64,000 bases of DNA from Mantis religiosa (taxonomy: Eukaryota > Arthropoda > Insecta > Mantodea > Mantidae). The translations under genes were made by a program, and so were the position numbers. Of the stretch, positions 44,982-56,744 are shown in pieces. Under the pieces are notes generated by a model. It had not been told where the DNA came from, made no database searches, and saw only the letters and a program-made list of their open reading frames with translations. Position 1 is the first letter of the stretch. Each line of letters opens with the position of its first letter. The stretch is taken from positions 520,001 through 584,000 of the forward strand of contig JAUKNK010000059.1 in NCBI GenBank assembly GCA_030765055.1, written 5' to 3'.

Positions 44982-47900
44982 TTGTGTTTTCTCCTTGCGT
45001 AGTTGATTCCGGATAAGACAACTCCTTAAATGTTCCCACTATTTTTCTCCGGTACCGATCTTAATTGATTTTGCATCCCTTGTGTAACGAAAGTTTCTGG
45101 TGCATATACTTTTTTTTTTGCTTAATTCCTCGATTACGAGTAGCGCTATAGGCATTTCCAGTTCGGATACCTGTACATTTTATTATATCGCCTTAATAGT
45201 AAAATACTGTGAAACATATTCTTTAATATATTCTTTGTGTGATTTAGGGATATTGTATTTCTACATATAACCACGTACTTGTTACTGCAACCGGAGAAAG
45301 TGACACTTCAGGACAGCAGGACAAGGTGCAATGTATATGCGCACAGACTGTACAGGGTGGAGGGGCAAGGGTGGAGCATCTGACAACACTCCCTTGAAGT
45401 CCAGTTGCCACTCAACCCAATTTCCGTCCGTTCTGGTGTTAGCGCTTACGAAATCCTTAGTATAGTAATTATGTATATAAAAGTGCACATTAACCTATAA
45501 TATTTAGACATTGTTAGACGTATCCATATTATTTACTAAACTAAGAAACTGTAAATCGAGAATTATAACGAAGCAATGACATTTGAAGCTGTGGAAGGAT
45601 TTCAAAAGCCCATGCAGGGCATGCAGGTAGATAAATATTCACGATGGATATCAATATATTACCCATCGTACTGTGAGGGTTCCAGAATCCTGAATGGTTC
45701 ACTGTTCGAAATGCACTTAATTAATTGTTGTATTGTTTTCTAAAAGCTTTGGGAGGAAATCACACCCATCTCCTGGGTAATGAAGTGCTTCTAGGGGATA
45801 CAACCGCTTCCTATTCATGTTCTCACGTTGCAACCGATCGTTCGCTTCGGATAGTCAAAAAGAGAACAGGTGAAGCCAACATGAAAACCTTCCATTCTCT
45901 TGCAAATGCTTCCTGAATGAGTCATGGCCAGTAATTAACCAAAAGGGCTCTCTTAATTTGCCTGCTGTCTCTATAAATCAAGCCTCTAGCAGGGGTGCCA
46001 TTCTATGCTCTAAAGAGCCTTTTACAAAGTATTTGGCCAGCGTACTTCAGCTATTGATTCTGAAATTCCTTTTAACCCCCGATTGTGTCCGCTTCTGAGG
46101 TATGTGGCAAATTCCTTGCGTGTGGGGGAATAAAAGCATTTCCTGTAATTTACTTAAGTATTGTGTGTTCCATTGCCCTAATTTGAAGGTTATCAACCCT
46201 AAAATAAACGAAGAGGGTAAATACGCTCGCAGATTACTTAATATATAATTGTTTCGTATCAGATGCTGCACGTAATCAAAGTATGCACTGAAATATAACA
46301 AATAAATATGAAATTCTCATCGTGCCATATAGTGTAAAGAGTTTATCAACACCAATCCTGCAAAATTTGTAATACCACACATAACTCGTATAGCGTTTTT
46401 ACGTACATGACTCATTATCGCCCATACTCCACTGCCGACAATGTTATTTTAAGTACTCATATTTCAAGATGATGATGTTAGGGTCACGGATTTTCTTGTA
46501 GCCATAGTTGTGTTGTTACTAATGGGCCATACATTTTGAAAAAAAAAAAAAACTGCATTCTACAGAGGTAGTTATATGTCTTTCCTCCGGGAAAATGCTT
46601 CAAAATTATCACAGATATTCCAGTGTTTTAAACATACTGACTGCACAACCTCAATGTGCTTGTAGCTGCACGTAATATGGCAAATATGCAGAACTCACAC
46701 TGAGATGGTGTACTTGGGCAGAAAACGAATATGTGTTAAAACCAGGGACAGTTTAAGCGAAATTTGTGTGCTTTGTCGAAACAAGAAACGCGAAAACAGT
46801 TGGATTTTCATTAATAAGAGAGAAAAGCACAGACCGTTTACGTCTCCGGTGTTTGGAAGCGTGTCCTAAAATCAACAAATAGTTGCCGTTACAATTAAGA
46901 CATAAGATGCTCTGCATGCGTGGCATACATCCGAGGGCAGCTTAGAAAAATCAAGCACCTAGAAAGTAGGAATTAAAGTAAGGACGCTTTAGAAAGCAAA
47001 CGCATAATTAATAATACCTTCATATTGGTCTTATTGTATAGGCACGGTCATGTTCTTCGTAAGAAGGTTCTTGGAAGATGTATGGCCGTGTAATTTCGAA
47101 GGAACTCTAAGATTGAAATAAGTAATATTAACGTAGAAAAGTCATTGAGTAATCTATTTGATAATATGTATATATATATATATAACTCAATTACGAAACT
47201 TTGCACCCATATACTGGGCTTTAGTACGTTATTATAGAATTGAATCTTCCTGCACATTAACGTTAAGTATGACTTAAATAAAGTATATCAGAATGATACA
47301 TAAGTATTTTACTTGTATTTAATATTCAAGTCACGTCAGTAGTAGCTGACAATTGTTTATTGTCAATCATTTAATATTACAGCTTCCCTATTATCGAACC
47401 CGTTTGGAAAGCCTTACCGGTATTGAAAACGTTTCTGATCAAGGCTTTCAACCTTCAGTTGTAAATTATTAAAGACAGTGAAATGGAATTAAATAATTGT
47501 CTTTCAGAAATAAGCTGTACAGGAGAATGGTTTAAAATTATAAAATGGAGAATTATTTAATGGAAATGAGGCAATTTTAGCAACTTGAGGTTCTACAACA
47601 TAACTTTAGTCGAATTAACATCTGAACTACTGTCAAGATCCCCTTCCAGATGAAATAAATAATCTTTACCCTTAAACCAAACAACAGCACTTGTCAATTG
47701 TTAAAAATTAAGCAGTTATGACTTCAAATTCTTGTATTAGCATTATTAATACAGATGACCGGTTTTTAAATCTAACATAAGTGGTTCAGTTAAGGTTTAT
47801 TCCTGTATTTAGTACAGTCAACAGTAAAGCTTGGAGGCGTGTGCGTCTTTCGAAAGGTAAGCTACACAAGGAATTTGTAGTTATCGGTCGAGTATGTATA

Positions 47901-48690
47901 CAACTTCAGGTAAGTATAGCCTAACCATGACAAGCGCCTCACTACCAGAGGAAACAAAATTCCCGTTGTACTACACCTTGACCTTGCGTCTGCATACACT
48001 TCCAAGGCAATGCTTCTCTAGCTCACAGAGTAGTCTATTATGTTGTTTTCGAGGTTTGCAAATGTGATTGTCGTGCTGTACATCTGTCGTCATTCAACTC
48101 TTGTTTCCAGCTGACTTGTATGCCATGCGAGCGCGCATCTCTTCGCCTTTAGTCATTGGTAGTAAATTGTTATAACTGATAACATCACCATAATTATTGT
48201 TTTTGTAAGACAAATATCATATAGCTTAATCTTAAAATATTTATTCCGAACAGTGTAAAAGCTCAACAATTAAGAAAATACCTAGAACATTGGAATAATC
48301 CATTATGATGTAACATCCCATAAATGAACCTGGTACCCCTTAAGGAATACGGGAAAAATACGAGTCATTTGGAAAATTTAGTGTGCTGTCGGCATACAGC
48401 CATATTGGATCATATGGATTTAGCAGCCGTACGGTGTACGGGAGATACATGGCTCAAATTCCATCATCATAGGCTTTTCAGTCAGATTACAACTTTTCAT
48501 TCGAATTTTTTGCATAAATATGATCTTTGCGTGACAACCAAGTAGAATAGAACCTTGCGGGCGCTGTATGTTTATTGTAAATTTTAAGGTTAATTCATTA
48601 AAAATATTGCTGCTGATTATGTTATTGCTAATGGGGTCATCTATCCTAAAGAGATGACGATACTGTCCAGAGTATGTGCTGTTATATATT
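44982..48690. other. Unassigned interval, 3.7 kb
   Basis: No supported gene. Open frames reach 84 codons at most, without motifs. A short (TA)n lies at 47167-47184 and an A run at 46540-46551. No copies of the window's repeat families were recognised. Confidence 0.3.
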
Positions 48691-49740
48691 ATAGTTTTGA
48701 TTTTTCATGAGTAGGTAATATTGCAGATTACTCACTTAAGTTCTGCTGTTCTTGAACTCGTAACGTTTTCGACCCTCTTTTAGGGTCGTCTTCAGCGACC
48801 GTCACTGCACCTACTGACGGTAGAATTTTCTCTTTCTTTCCAAGAGGATTGTGACTCCATCCATCAGCAATCTTCTGATGTTCCATACCAACTTTAGAAA
48901 CTGGAAGGTTTATACCAGTCTCAGCCAAAGGGTTAATCTCGTGGGACATGGATAACTGGAAAGGAATTATGGTGTGGACAGGTAGAGGTTCGTTGGTCTC
49001 TTTTGAGAAACATGTTGAGCTGTTGGACGCGTGTTGAGGGAGATGTACCTCTTCTAACTCCGACAAAAGAATCCTCTTCTGGTTAGGATTTTTTGAATTA
49101 GTAACTTGATGTTTTAGATAATTTGCTAGTAGTTAAATGGACTTCAGCGTCATCGAAAGGTGAAAATGTTATTACTTTCGATGACGTTGAAGTCAATTTA
49201 ACTACTAGCAAATTATCTGGAAATAAGCAAGTTACTAATTCAGAAAAATCCTAACCAGAAGAGGGTTCTTTTGTCAGAGTTAGAAGAAGAGGTACATCTC
49301 CCTCAATAGAGGTCTAGCAGCTGAAGATCTTTCTCAAAAGAGACCACGAACCTCTACCTGTCCACACCTAAAATATTTTATAGTTATCCATCCTTCCACG
49401 GAAGTCTAGCATCTCAAAGTCTTCATCAAAAGAGGCCAACTAACCTCTACCTGTCCACGCCACAGATAATTTCCAGTTATCCATGTCCCACGAGATTTCC
49501 CTTTGGCTGAGACTGGTATAAACCTTCCAGTTTCTGAAGTTGGTATGGAACATCAGAAGATCGCTGATGGGCGCAATCATAATCCTCTTAGAAAGAAGGA
49601 GAAAACGCTACCGTCAGTAGATTCAGTAATAGTCGCTGAAGATGACCCTAAAAGTGGGTCGAAAACGTTACGAGTTCAAGAACAACAGAACTTAGGTGAG
49701 TAATCTTCAATATTACCCACTCATGGAAAGTCAAAACTAT
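48691..49740. mobile_element. Fold-back element with long inverted repeats
   Basis: 48691-49159 is the imperfect reverse complement of 49175-49740 around a 15-base loop; the innermost 12 bases (CGTCATCGAAAG / CTTTCGATGACG) match perfectly, as do long stretches out to ATAGTTTTGA at the left end and TCAAAACTAT at the right. The right arm is about 100 bp longer because a unit of about 91 bp is duplicated (49312-49400 and 49403-49490). Both arms keep a related open frame (48728-49066 minus, 49503-49703 plus; shared VGMEHQKIADG and SKTLRVQEQQNL), but the differences are mostly amino-acid changing, which argues against a working protein. A clear target duplication was not found. Confidence 0.85.
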
Positions 49741-51242
49741 GTCTCACTTTTATCATTTGTGGAATTTAGAATATTCTAGTCTGTTTGTTTCATATTTAAG
49801 CTATAATAAAGTATTCAAAATAAATGTTGAGGTATTATGCAGTAATTATTTAATCCAATACCGGTTGAAGTGTTTTATCGTCATTTCTGAACTATTAACA
49901 TATTACACCTTATTATTTGAAGTTTTCCTTTCCGAGTTAGTTTTGGTCAAATGTGTCATTTAAATGAATATTTGGTGGAACTTTTAAAATGCCATTAATA
50001 AAAATTAGCAGAGAACTTGAACTACATGTATTCCTTAATAATAAATACCTGATAATAAAATTAGATATTTTTAAACGTTTAGCTGAAAGTTCAGATGGCT
50101 CCCCATTACGAAGATAAAGCCTTGCGAAGTCCTTGTGAAGGTTAATTATACTATGAAATTTTCCAACCAACTAATTAAGCCTAAAAGCATTTCACTGCTT
50201 GTTTAAACAGATACAGTAATAAATATAGTGGTATGAATTAAAATTAATATGTAAAGGAATCAGTCGAAAGAAACAGAGATTTCTGTTGTAGAGCAGACTG
50301 GCGAATTCGGCGTGTCCTTGTTATGAGTACACTCTGTTCCACTTTCTCCTGACAGTTTCATTTAAATAGTCCTTGTTTTGCTGCTATAGTCCAAGACCAT
50401 CAGTCCCGCCTTCTGACTACACAGAAGCTACATGCACTGCTAATTACGAAGCAGTTAAATCTTGTCTCCTTGTTCTGGAACACCACAGTGAAACTACAGA
50501 CGCTGTTGCTATGGTTATATTTCATTTATGTGTGACTGAAAGAATACAGATATCCAGTATATACCATATAGGTCTGCATATACAACGCTATCTTATCCAA
50601 TGTACTGATTCAGCTAAGGACACTTAGACATAGTTACTTATGTAATGATGGATGGCAACAGATTGTCTGACTGAAACTTTGAGGCGTTGCAAATGTTGTT
50701 TTGATATTACACCGAATTTGTATGAATTTAAGGCAATTTTATTTAAAACCTGTACAACAATTTTAATAATATGAAATTCTATAATAAGCAAACATGGTCA
50801 AAAATTTAAAAAGGAACACTTCTGAATAATGCATACTTTACATAAATCTAATACAGTGTCTACTATTTTATGTGATAATACGAAGTGAGTCAATTCAGTT
50901 CGAATACCTTGATTAAACAATTATTTTACGTGAGTAGGCAGCTAAATTACTTTACAGCAAAAAAAAAATCAATAAGTCATTTTATTTTGCTACTTTCTAT
51001 ACTTTCCTAAAATTCTGAGTAATGTTATAAACCCATGTACAAACAAAAGGTCAAGTTCACAACAAAGGCTATAAAATTCTTGTTCTTTAAAACAGAATTG
51101 AGTTAAGTTTTTTAAATCCCAACAAAAATTAAGAATTTGGCAATATATATATATATCACATTTGAACATTTCTCTTATACGAAAGGAACTCGTATAGTCA
51201 GATTCAGTATACGTTTATGATTGTATACCACACAGTAGCTGC
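49741..51242. other. Unassigned AT-rich interval
   Basis: Short open frames only; no motifs and no repeats shared with the window. A small (TA)n is at 51145-51156. Confidence 0.3.
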
Positions 51243-51478
51243 CTACCTCGGTAGCATAGATGGTACCGTGTCTGCCTCACCTTCAGGAGGTTCCGAGTTC
51301 GAATCTCGATTAGGGCGAGTTACCTGGATAATATTTTTCCGGGATTTTCCCTTATGTTGAAAGACCAATGCCAGATAGCTCTAAGCTTCATGGACCCCGT
51401 ATTCATTTGAGTAGCATTTCACCCGTATCGTTCGTGGTCCGAAATGACAACGTTGGAGAACGTAGACTACAAAAAAAA
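51243..51478 (+). mobile_element. SINE family A, copy j
   Basis: Head GCCTACCTCGGTAGCATAGA with B box GAGTTCGAATC, body with CTCTAAGCTTCATGGACCCC and GACAACGTTGGAGAACGTAG, and an A9 tail followed by GAGTAC. More diverged than copies e and i. No clear target duplication. Confidence 0.88.
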
Positions 51479-52907
51479 AGAGTACTTAGCCCTTTTAATA
51501 GCTTGAAGTGCTCAATACTTACAGCTCAGGCAGCAGTCTTACCTCCTGTTGGTTACACGCGGCATCTGTTCACCAATCATTCACTTAATCAGCATAATAT
51601 GAATATTAAAATTGATTAAAAACGAGTAATCCATAGAAAAACCAAATAACTTTAATAGCTACTCCTACAAGACGCATATTTGTGAACTAAGCTATTGTTT
51701 GACCTAGTTAGGTTAAGCCATTGTTCTCGTTTTGTGTTTTAAGTTGAAATATATTCTGGGAATACAATGGACAATATCACACGGCAGATAAAATAGCTTT
51801 ATTTAAATATCTCCTATCAGTGGCTCTAAATTTTTTTGCTTAGAGTTTGTATTTCCGTCAACTACGAAGGAGCGATTCTAAGGAAATAAAAATGTCGTTA
51901 TTTGCTCTTTAAATACAAAGTTCCATTTTTTTTATTCATTTATCAAACATATTCTTACTGAAGCTTTTGGCATTATCTCGATAAAGTCAAACTTCGAATG
52001 GAAGTGAACTGCATCTCTCAAAAGTAAAACTAAGTAAAAACATTATTATAAGTAAATAAAATATTAATTAATTTAATAACTGAATGGACCGCTTGCATAT
52101 GTTGCTTGTGATTCACTTCGAGTTTCTTGGTGTCGTGTTTTAATGGAGGTAACTTTGAATATCAATCCGGAAAATGAATGACGATCGCAAACAGCTTTAA
52201 CGATGCTAGAAGGTGTAAAAATAGGTAATAAACAGCTATGATTGGTTAAGGCCCGTCGTTTCGTAGCGCATATTGTAGTAAAGTGCGATCGTAATCCGAA
52301 GCTACATGTGTTGAGTAGCCAGGAGGAATAAATCTTACAGGTCCAATAAATGAGTAAAGGATAATACACACCTAATAACCTGTGCTCGGTGTTGTTATAT
52401 TTCGATTTTTTATTAGAATCGTATAATTCCTCACGCGTACTTCAGCAAAGTATATTATTATACTTCATCTCACGCTAGTTTAATCCTGCTATAAACAACA
52501 AGGCGAAGCTGACTCAACTCGCCACGTGTTAGACGCTGCATGCACGTAAGTTTATAGCTTATAAGTTTATAATTTAGCAGCGCTAACTTCCAGACAATAG
52601 AGTTGGGTCACACATTAACTTATTAAACCTACGAGTTGGTTCATTTCTGCAAAATAATCATAAACTTTATTGCGTATAGCACTTTTCGTAAAATCGTAGT
52701 ATTTCTCACGCGCTGTTTGCATTTACGTGATTTTCCCGGTGTTCTTAGAGCTCTGGATGCTTGCTGTTCCATTCTAACACTATATACACTACTTGCGCAA
52801 ACACCAAGGAGACCATCAGTATCTTGCTCAAAGCTTTTATAGAAGATTCTGCGTGTCTCTCTTTAAGCACCGCGAAACAATGCGCGATCATTCGCCTCTC
52901 GCCACTT
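51479..52907. other. Unassigned interval
   Basis: A minus-strand frame of 98 codons at 52369-52073 has no recognised motif. 52380-52870, just beyond the stop end of the multi-pass ORF, is less AT-rich than its surroundings. Confidence 0.3.
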
Positions 52908-53477
52908 TTATAAAGATTTGCCTCGCTTGTGTTTCATTTCGTTTGAAGCACCGGTCTGCTCCATGATGGAAAGCTTATTGATTTTAAAATACATATACAT
53001 AAGTGTTCTTGAGATTGTGAGGTATACGGGAAATACAGTGTTAAATATCACAAGCAACTCCACACTATAAACAATAACATCATCATCAGTATTCAAGTCG
53101 ATGCATATCTCTTTGTGTTGCAAAAATAAGATATAATAGTGGTCTCCTTTAGTAATTGTTAAATAAACAATACAATAAACAATACAGCTTAATTTAAAAT
53201 AATAAGTTAATAGGAATAATTTCACTTGCCTTCTGTCTAATCTGAATATAGTATAAAGAACATATCTATGTGGTATGTGAAGCAGAAATATAAAATGTAG
53301 GGCTATTGCGTTTATAAGAATCGAAACATATACATACTTTTCTCTCTCCGAAATTAGCTCGTGCAGAGCAGTGATCAGAAAACTACTTACAGTACTGTAC
53401 TTAAAGATGGGGTTTATCGTACACATGCAAATAAAAACGACCATTAACTTCGCTAAACCAATCAACAGCTTAACCAT
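52908..53477 (-). CDS. Hypothetical multi-pass membrane protein or exon
   Basis: From the ATG at 53477 the minus strand encodes 189 residues to a TAA at 52908-52910; an upstream in-frame TTG at 53489 is less likely as start. Four hydrophobic segments are visible: about 4-24 (start LLIGLAKLMVVFICMC), 50-69 (VSILINAIALHFIFLLH), 88-108 (KLFLLTYYFKLSCIVYCIV) and 133-153 (VELLVIFNTVFPVYLTI), followed by a basic C-terminus (MKHKRGKSL). This layout would suit part of an insect chemoreceptor or another multi-pass protein, but I see no diagnostic motif of either. The length exceeds other non-transposon frames here and the codons are AT-rich. It could be a real single-exon gene, one exon, or chance in AT-rich DNA, where T-rich codons look hydrophobic. 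Confidence 0.3.
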   Translation of the reverse strand: MVKLLIGLAKLMVVFICMCTINPIFKYSTVSSFLITALHELISEREKYVYVSILINAIALHFIFLLHIPHRYVLYTIFRLDRRQVKLFLLTYYFKLSCIVYCIVYLTITKGDHYYILFLQHKEICIDLNTDDDVIVYSVELLVIFNTVFPVYLTISRTLMYMYFKINKLSIMEQTGASNEMKHKRGKSL

Positions 53478-53489
53478 TTTCTTTCCCAA

Positions 53490-56039
53490 TATCTGTCTCT
53501 GTCTCTCTTCCCACCCAGATGTTTAGCAGGACTAATCTAGGTTGAGGCAGATTACAGAACACATATACTTGCTTAATTTTGTACCTCATGAATGTTCATA
53601 GCTCAAAGAACTTGACTGTTTAAGGATCAGAAATATACCATCCAAGGACTTATTTTGAACTTTATTCTTAAAAATGTGTGCTTTTAATTGATATGTTTGT
53701 ACATATACATGTTTATGGGTGTTCTTAGCTATCTAATTAAGAAGAATTAATTTAAAAATATACACTAACTGCACTTATAATGATCGGCATTAACAACACA
53801 AAAGATGTCTTTTAAATTATCACAACAAGCATCAAAGTGGGCAAGTAGGTAACCCCGTCGGCGAAAAAGGCAAAAAGGACAACTCTTGAAAAAATGATAA
53901 CACAAAATGGGATTACAAAGATAGGAACGAGCTGGTGAAACAAGCACAATTAGAACTACTCATCAAGTCCATACAAAAGCAACAGAATAATTGACTAAAT
54001 CATGTGCAACAAATGAGTTCAGATAGTTTTTGAAGCCATGTTTCATTATTGATGAACAGGACAGAGATTTTTGGACGCATCAAGGAAGCACTGAACACAG
54101 AATTTGTCTGTGAGAGGCTAACAGGCCAATAGGTCGAGGACTTAATCTGAAAAAGAAAAATAATGGTAAATTTACTCATCAGAAATTCATAAAACAATGG
54201 ATCAAATATGAAATGTACATTTGTATCTTAGCTTGAAAAATATTGTTTTACTGCAAAAGTGTATGCACTTATTTTCAATAAAATCGCCTTTTTTGCCAAG
54301 GCACAGCGAATCATTTTGTGAAGACAACCGGAAAGAACATATAGTCTGTGCTGTGGGCTTCAATATTTCGTCTTCCTCTGAACCGTTATTTGATGACCTG
54401 TGTGTTTGAAGCACCAGATATATTCAATACTTTTTCAGTCACCATAAACATGATCTTTGTTTAAGCTGGAACTGGTGTGAGGCTACTGGCGCCCCCACCC
54501 CACTTGGCAGGGTTCTACACACCCCCAGTCCAAAACAGAGATATGAATTACTGGCGGGCGGGTCGCCCTGGCATGCTGATCGATGCAACTCTATAAGTGA
54601 GCACAAAGGCTAGAAAACTGTGTCCATTCTTTCGTTAACGCCCCAACGCAGTCCACTCCATGAAACCTCATCAAAGCATCAATTGATCCAGTTTAACTCT
54701 GCTCTTTTGTACAATTTACATAGCTTGCACTGACACGTCCTTTTCACACGTTAATGCTCGTGCCTTGTGGGAAGAAAATACTGTGTTTAAAGTGTTTGTT
54801 TTCTGCATTGGTGATGAATGACAATTGCTTCCCTTTCAGCAGCCTGACTATTGTCAACTCCACATACAGAGTGTCCCACTTTCACCCTGTGCTACGTAGC
54901 ATACTGCAGTCTCTTTGTTTAGTCCCCATTGAGAAAGCTGCAGTTCCAGGTCAAGCACTGCAAGCTACTGTCCAGCAACGCAAAGAATGTCCCTGAAAAG
55001 TTTGTGGTGCCTTACAGACTGGGACAAGGAGAGCGAATGTGTGTGGCAGAGAACGCATACTACACAAGGATCAGACCTTAACAAATATATGCACTATTCA
55101 CTCTGTACACTAAAATCGAGAAGATTCATTCACAAAGTCAGTGTGTTTAAAATGACCTGTTAGGGTACTGACATGGGGTGTCATAAACCTGTCCAGGGAG
55201 GGTGTGGGAACCATCGCCAAACCCCCTGCGTCTAGGCCTCGGAGACTATCTCTCCTGTGGAGGACAATTCGTGGGAGTAAGGGATGAAGCGAAGATAAAC
55301 CAGGATGCTAAAAGCCGTAGCCTTGAAAGCCCTTCCCACTGCCTGAAGCACCATGGAAACATGCCACCCGTCAACCAACAGCCCTCTATTGTCTATGGAG
55401 AGCATACTTTCCTTTAAGCATGCATCCGCGCCATCTGTCGGTACCGCTAAGCAACATGAAGAACACAAAAACACCCGAAAGTTTAAAAGGAAACAAAATT
55501 AAGGGCATATATTGGAAACAAAAAGTAGTATATAAGAAACTAACCGAACATTCGGCTACCACCCAGGAAAGAAACACGACGTTTCCAGGATTAGAGTGGG
55601 CGGTGGACAGAAATCCAGGCCAGGATATCCCGAATGCGAACCTCACAAGTTACTACGGCGTCATTTCACTCAGGTTTCACGATGCGTGACCAAAAACACG
55701 ACAGCAAGTTCAAAAGATTCTGCTATACATTATACTTCTAATTTTGAAACTACCAGTTAATATTTGCTTCCGTATAAAGGTGAACCTCCTGCGTCTAATA
55801 TTCTTTGAGCTTATTCAACCCAATTTTAGTAAAAGTTCTTCTTCTTTGCCCGCTTCAAATCCATTTGCGTATTATAAGCGTAGGTTGCCACCCACCGAAA
55901 TCTGTTGTACACAAAATGGCAAATAAAACGCCTAAAGAATCGATATGAGGTTATCCATTTCTAAAAGATACTGTTTCAAAGATACAAGAGATATTAAATT
56001 TGTTTAAATTTTAGAGTAAATCAGTTTTCCTCATTTCAT
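53490..56039. other. Unassigned interval, 2.5 kb
   Basis: 54430-55700 is richer in G and C and holds overlapping open frames of 70-89 codons on both strands (for example 54754-54996 plus and 55646-55386 minus). The plus-strand peptide LCLVPIEKAAVPGQALQ looks somewhat protein-like, but I recognise no family and cannot assign strand or splice sites. Confidence 0.3.
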
Positions 56040-56043
56040 ATAT

Positions 56044-56740
56044 TGTCACCAGTCATTGTTTTGCTTGCTGCTGTTGACCCGCGCGTAGCCGAGTGCCGAT
56101 AGAGAGAGACAGAAGCAGGGAGAGACAGAGAAAGAATGATGTCTGGATAATTCTTTCCTTCTCTTGCTGCCGTGAAAGACCTTGAAAGGTCGTTGGCTTT
56201 CTGGAAACAATGGCAGAGGTATAAATAAGCGGCAAGGTGTGATAACAGTCAGTTGCGAGTTGAGTTTTTAATTGTGTGTGTGTGCAGTTAGTAGTGGTTT
56301 GAAGTGTAACCGCCCGCCTTGGTAGCGTGGTGGTAGCAAGTCTGCCTCAAGTTCAAGAGCTCCCGAGTTTGAATCTCGGTCAGGGTGACTTACCTGTATA
56401 AGTTTATTTCCGGGTTTTCCCTTATCCAGAAAGACGAATGTCGGATAACTCTAAGCTCTATGGACCCTGGGCTCATTTGAGCATCATTCGACCTATTCTA
56501 TTCATCGTCCAATATGACTTAACGTTGGAGGACGTAACTTACAAAAAAAAGTGTATCGCAAGTGAATTCTTTTATTTGTTTGCGTATGGTGAAGCAACCA
56601 GAGACCTTGAAGATTACGTTCATGTGCGTTACGCCATTCTGCTGCCGTCAGGGTTGTGCAAAACGTGCTTTTACTTGAAATAAAAAGCATTTAAATTCCT
56701 GCATACTAGACTTTTAATTCAACGAACCCATAAAGTCACA
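56044..56740 (+). mobile_element. Solo LTR, family R, plus orientation, with nested SINE and exact ATAT duplication
   Basis: Begins TGTCACCAGTC and ends AAAGTCACA, flanked by ATAT on both sides (56040-56043 and 56741-56744). Shared features with the minus-strand copies are CAGGGAG..GAGACAG, CGTGAAAGAC, the TATA box GGTATAAATAAG at about 56219, GATTACGTTCATGTGCGTTA (compare ACGTTCGTGTGTGTTGC on the minus strand of the 6815 copy) and the signal GAAATAAAAAGCATTT near 56680. Without the SINE it is about 450 bp. Confidence 0.82.
56309..56548 (+). mobile_element. SINE family A, copy k, inserted in the solo LTR
   Basis: Head CGCCCGCCTTGGTAGCGTGG with B box GAGTTTGAATC, and body to TTAACGTTGGAGGACGTAAC with an A8 tail. 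AAGTGTA occurs at 56302-56308 and 56549-56555. The head variant GGTGGTAGCAAG is shared with copy f, the other LTR-nested copy, suggesting that both come from one subfamily. Confidence 0.9.
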
Positions 56741-56744
56741 ATAT

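Noticed and set aside
48728..49703. Protein-coding gene in the arms of the fold-back element
   Set aside because: The peptides in the two arms differ mainly by amino-acid changing substitutions, and the frames are not equivalent in length. The inverted-repeat structure explains the similarity.
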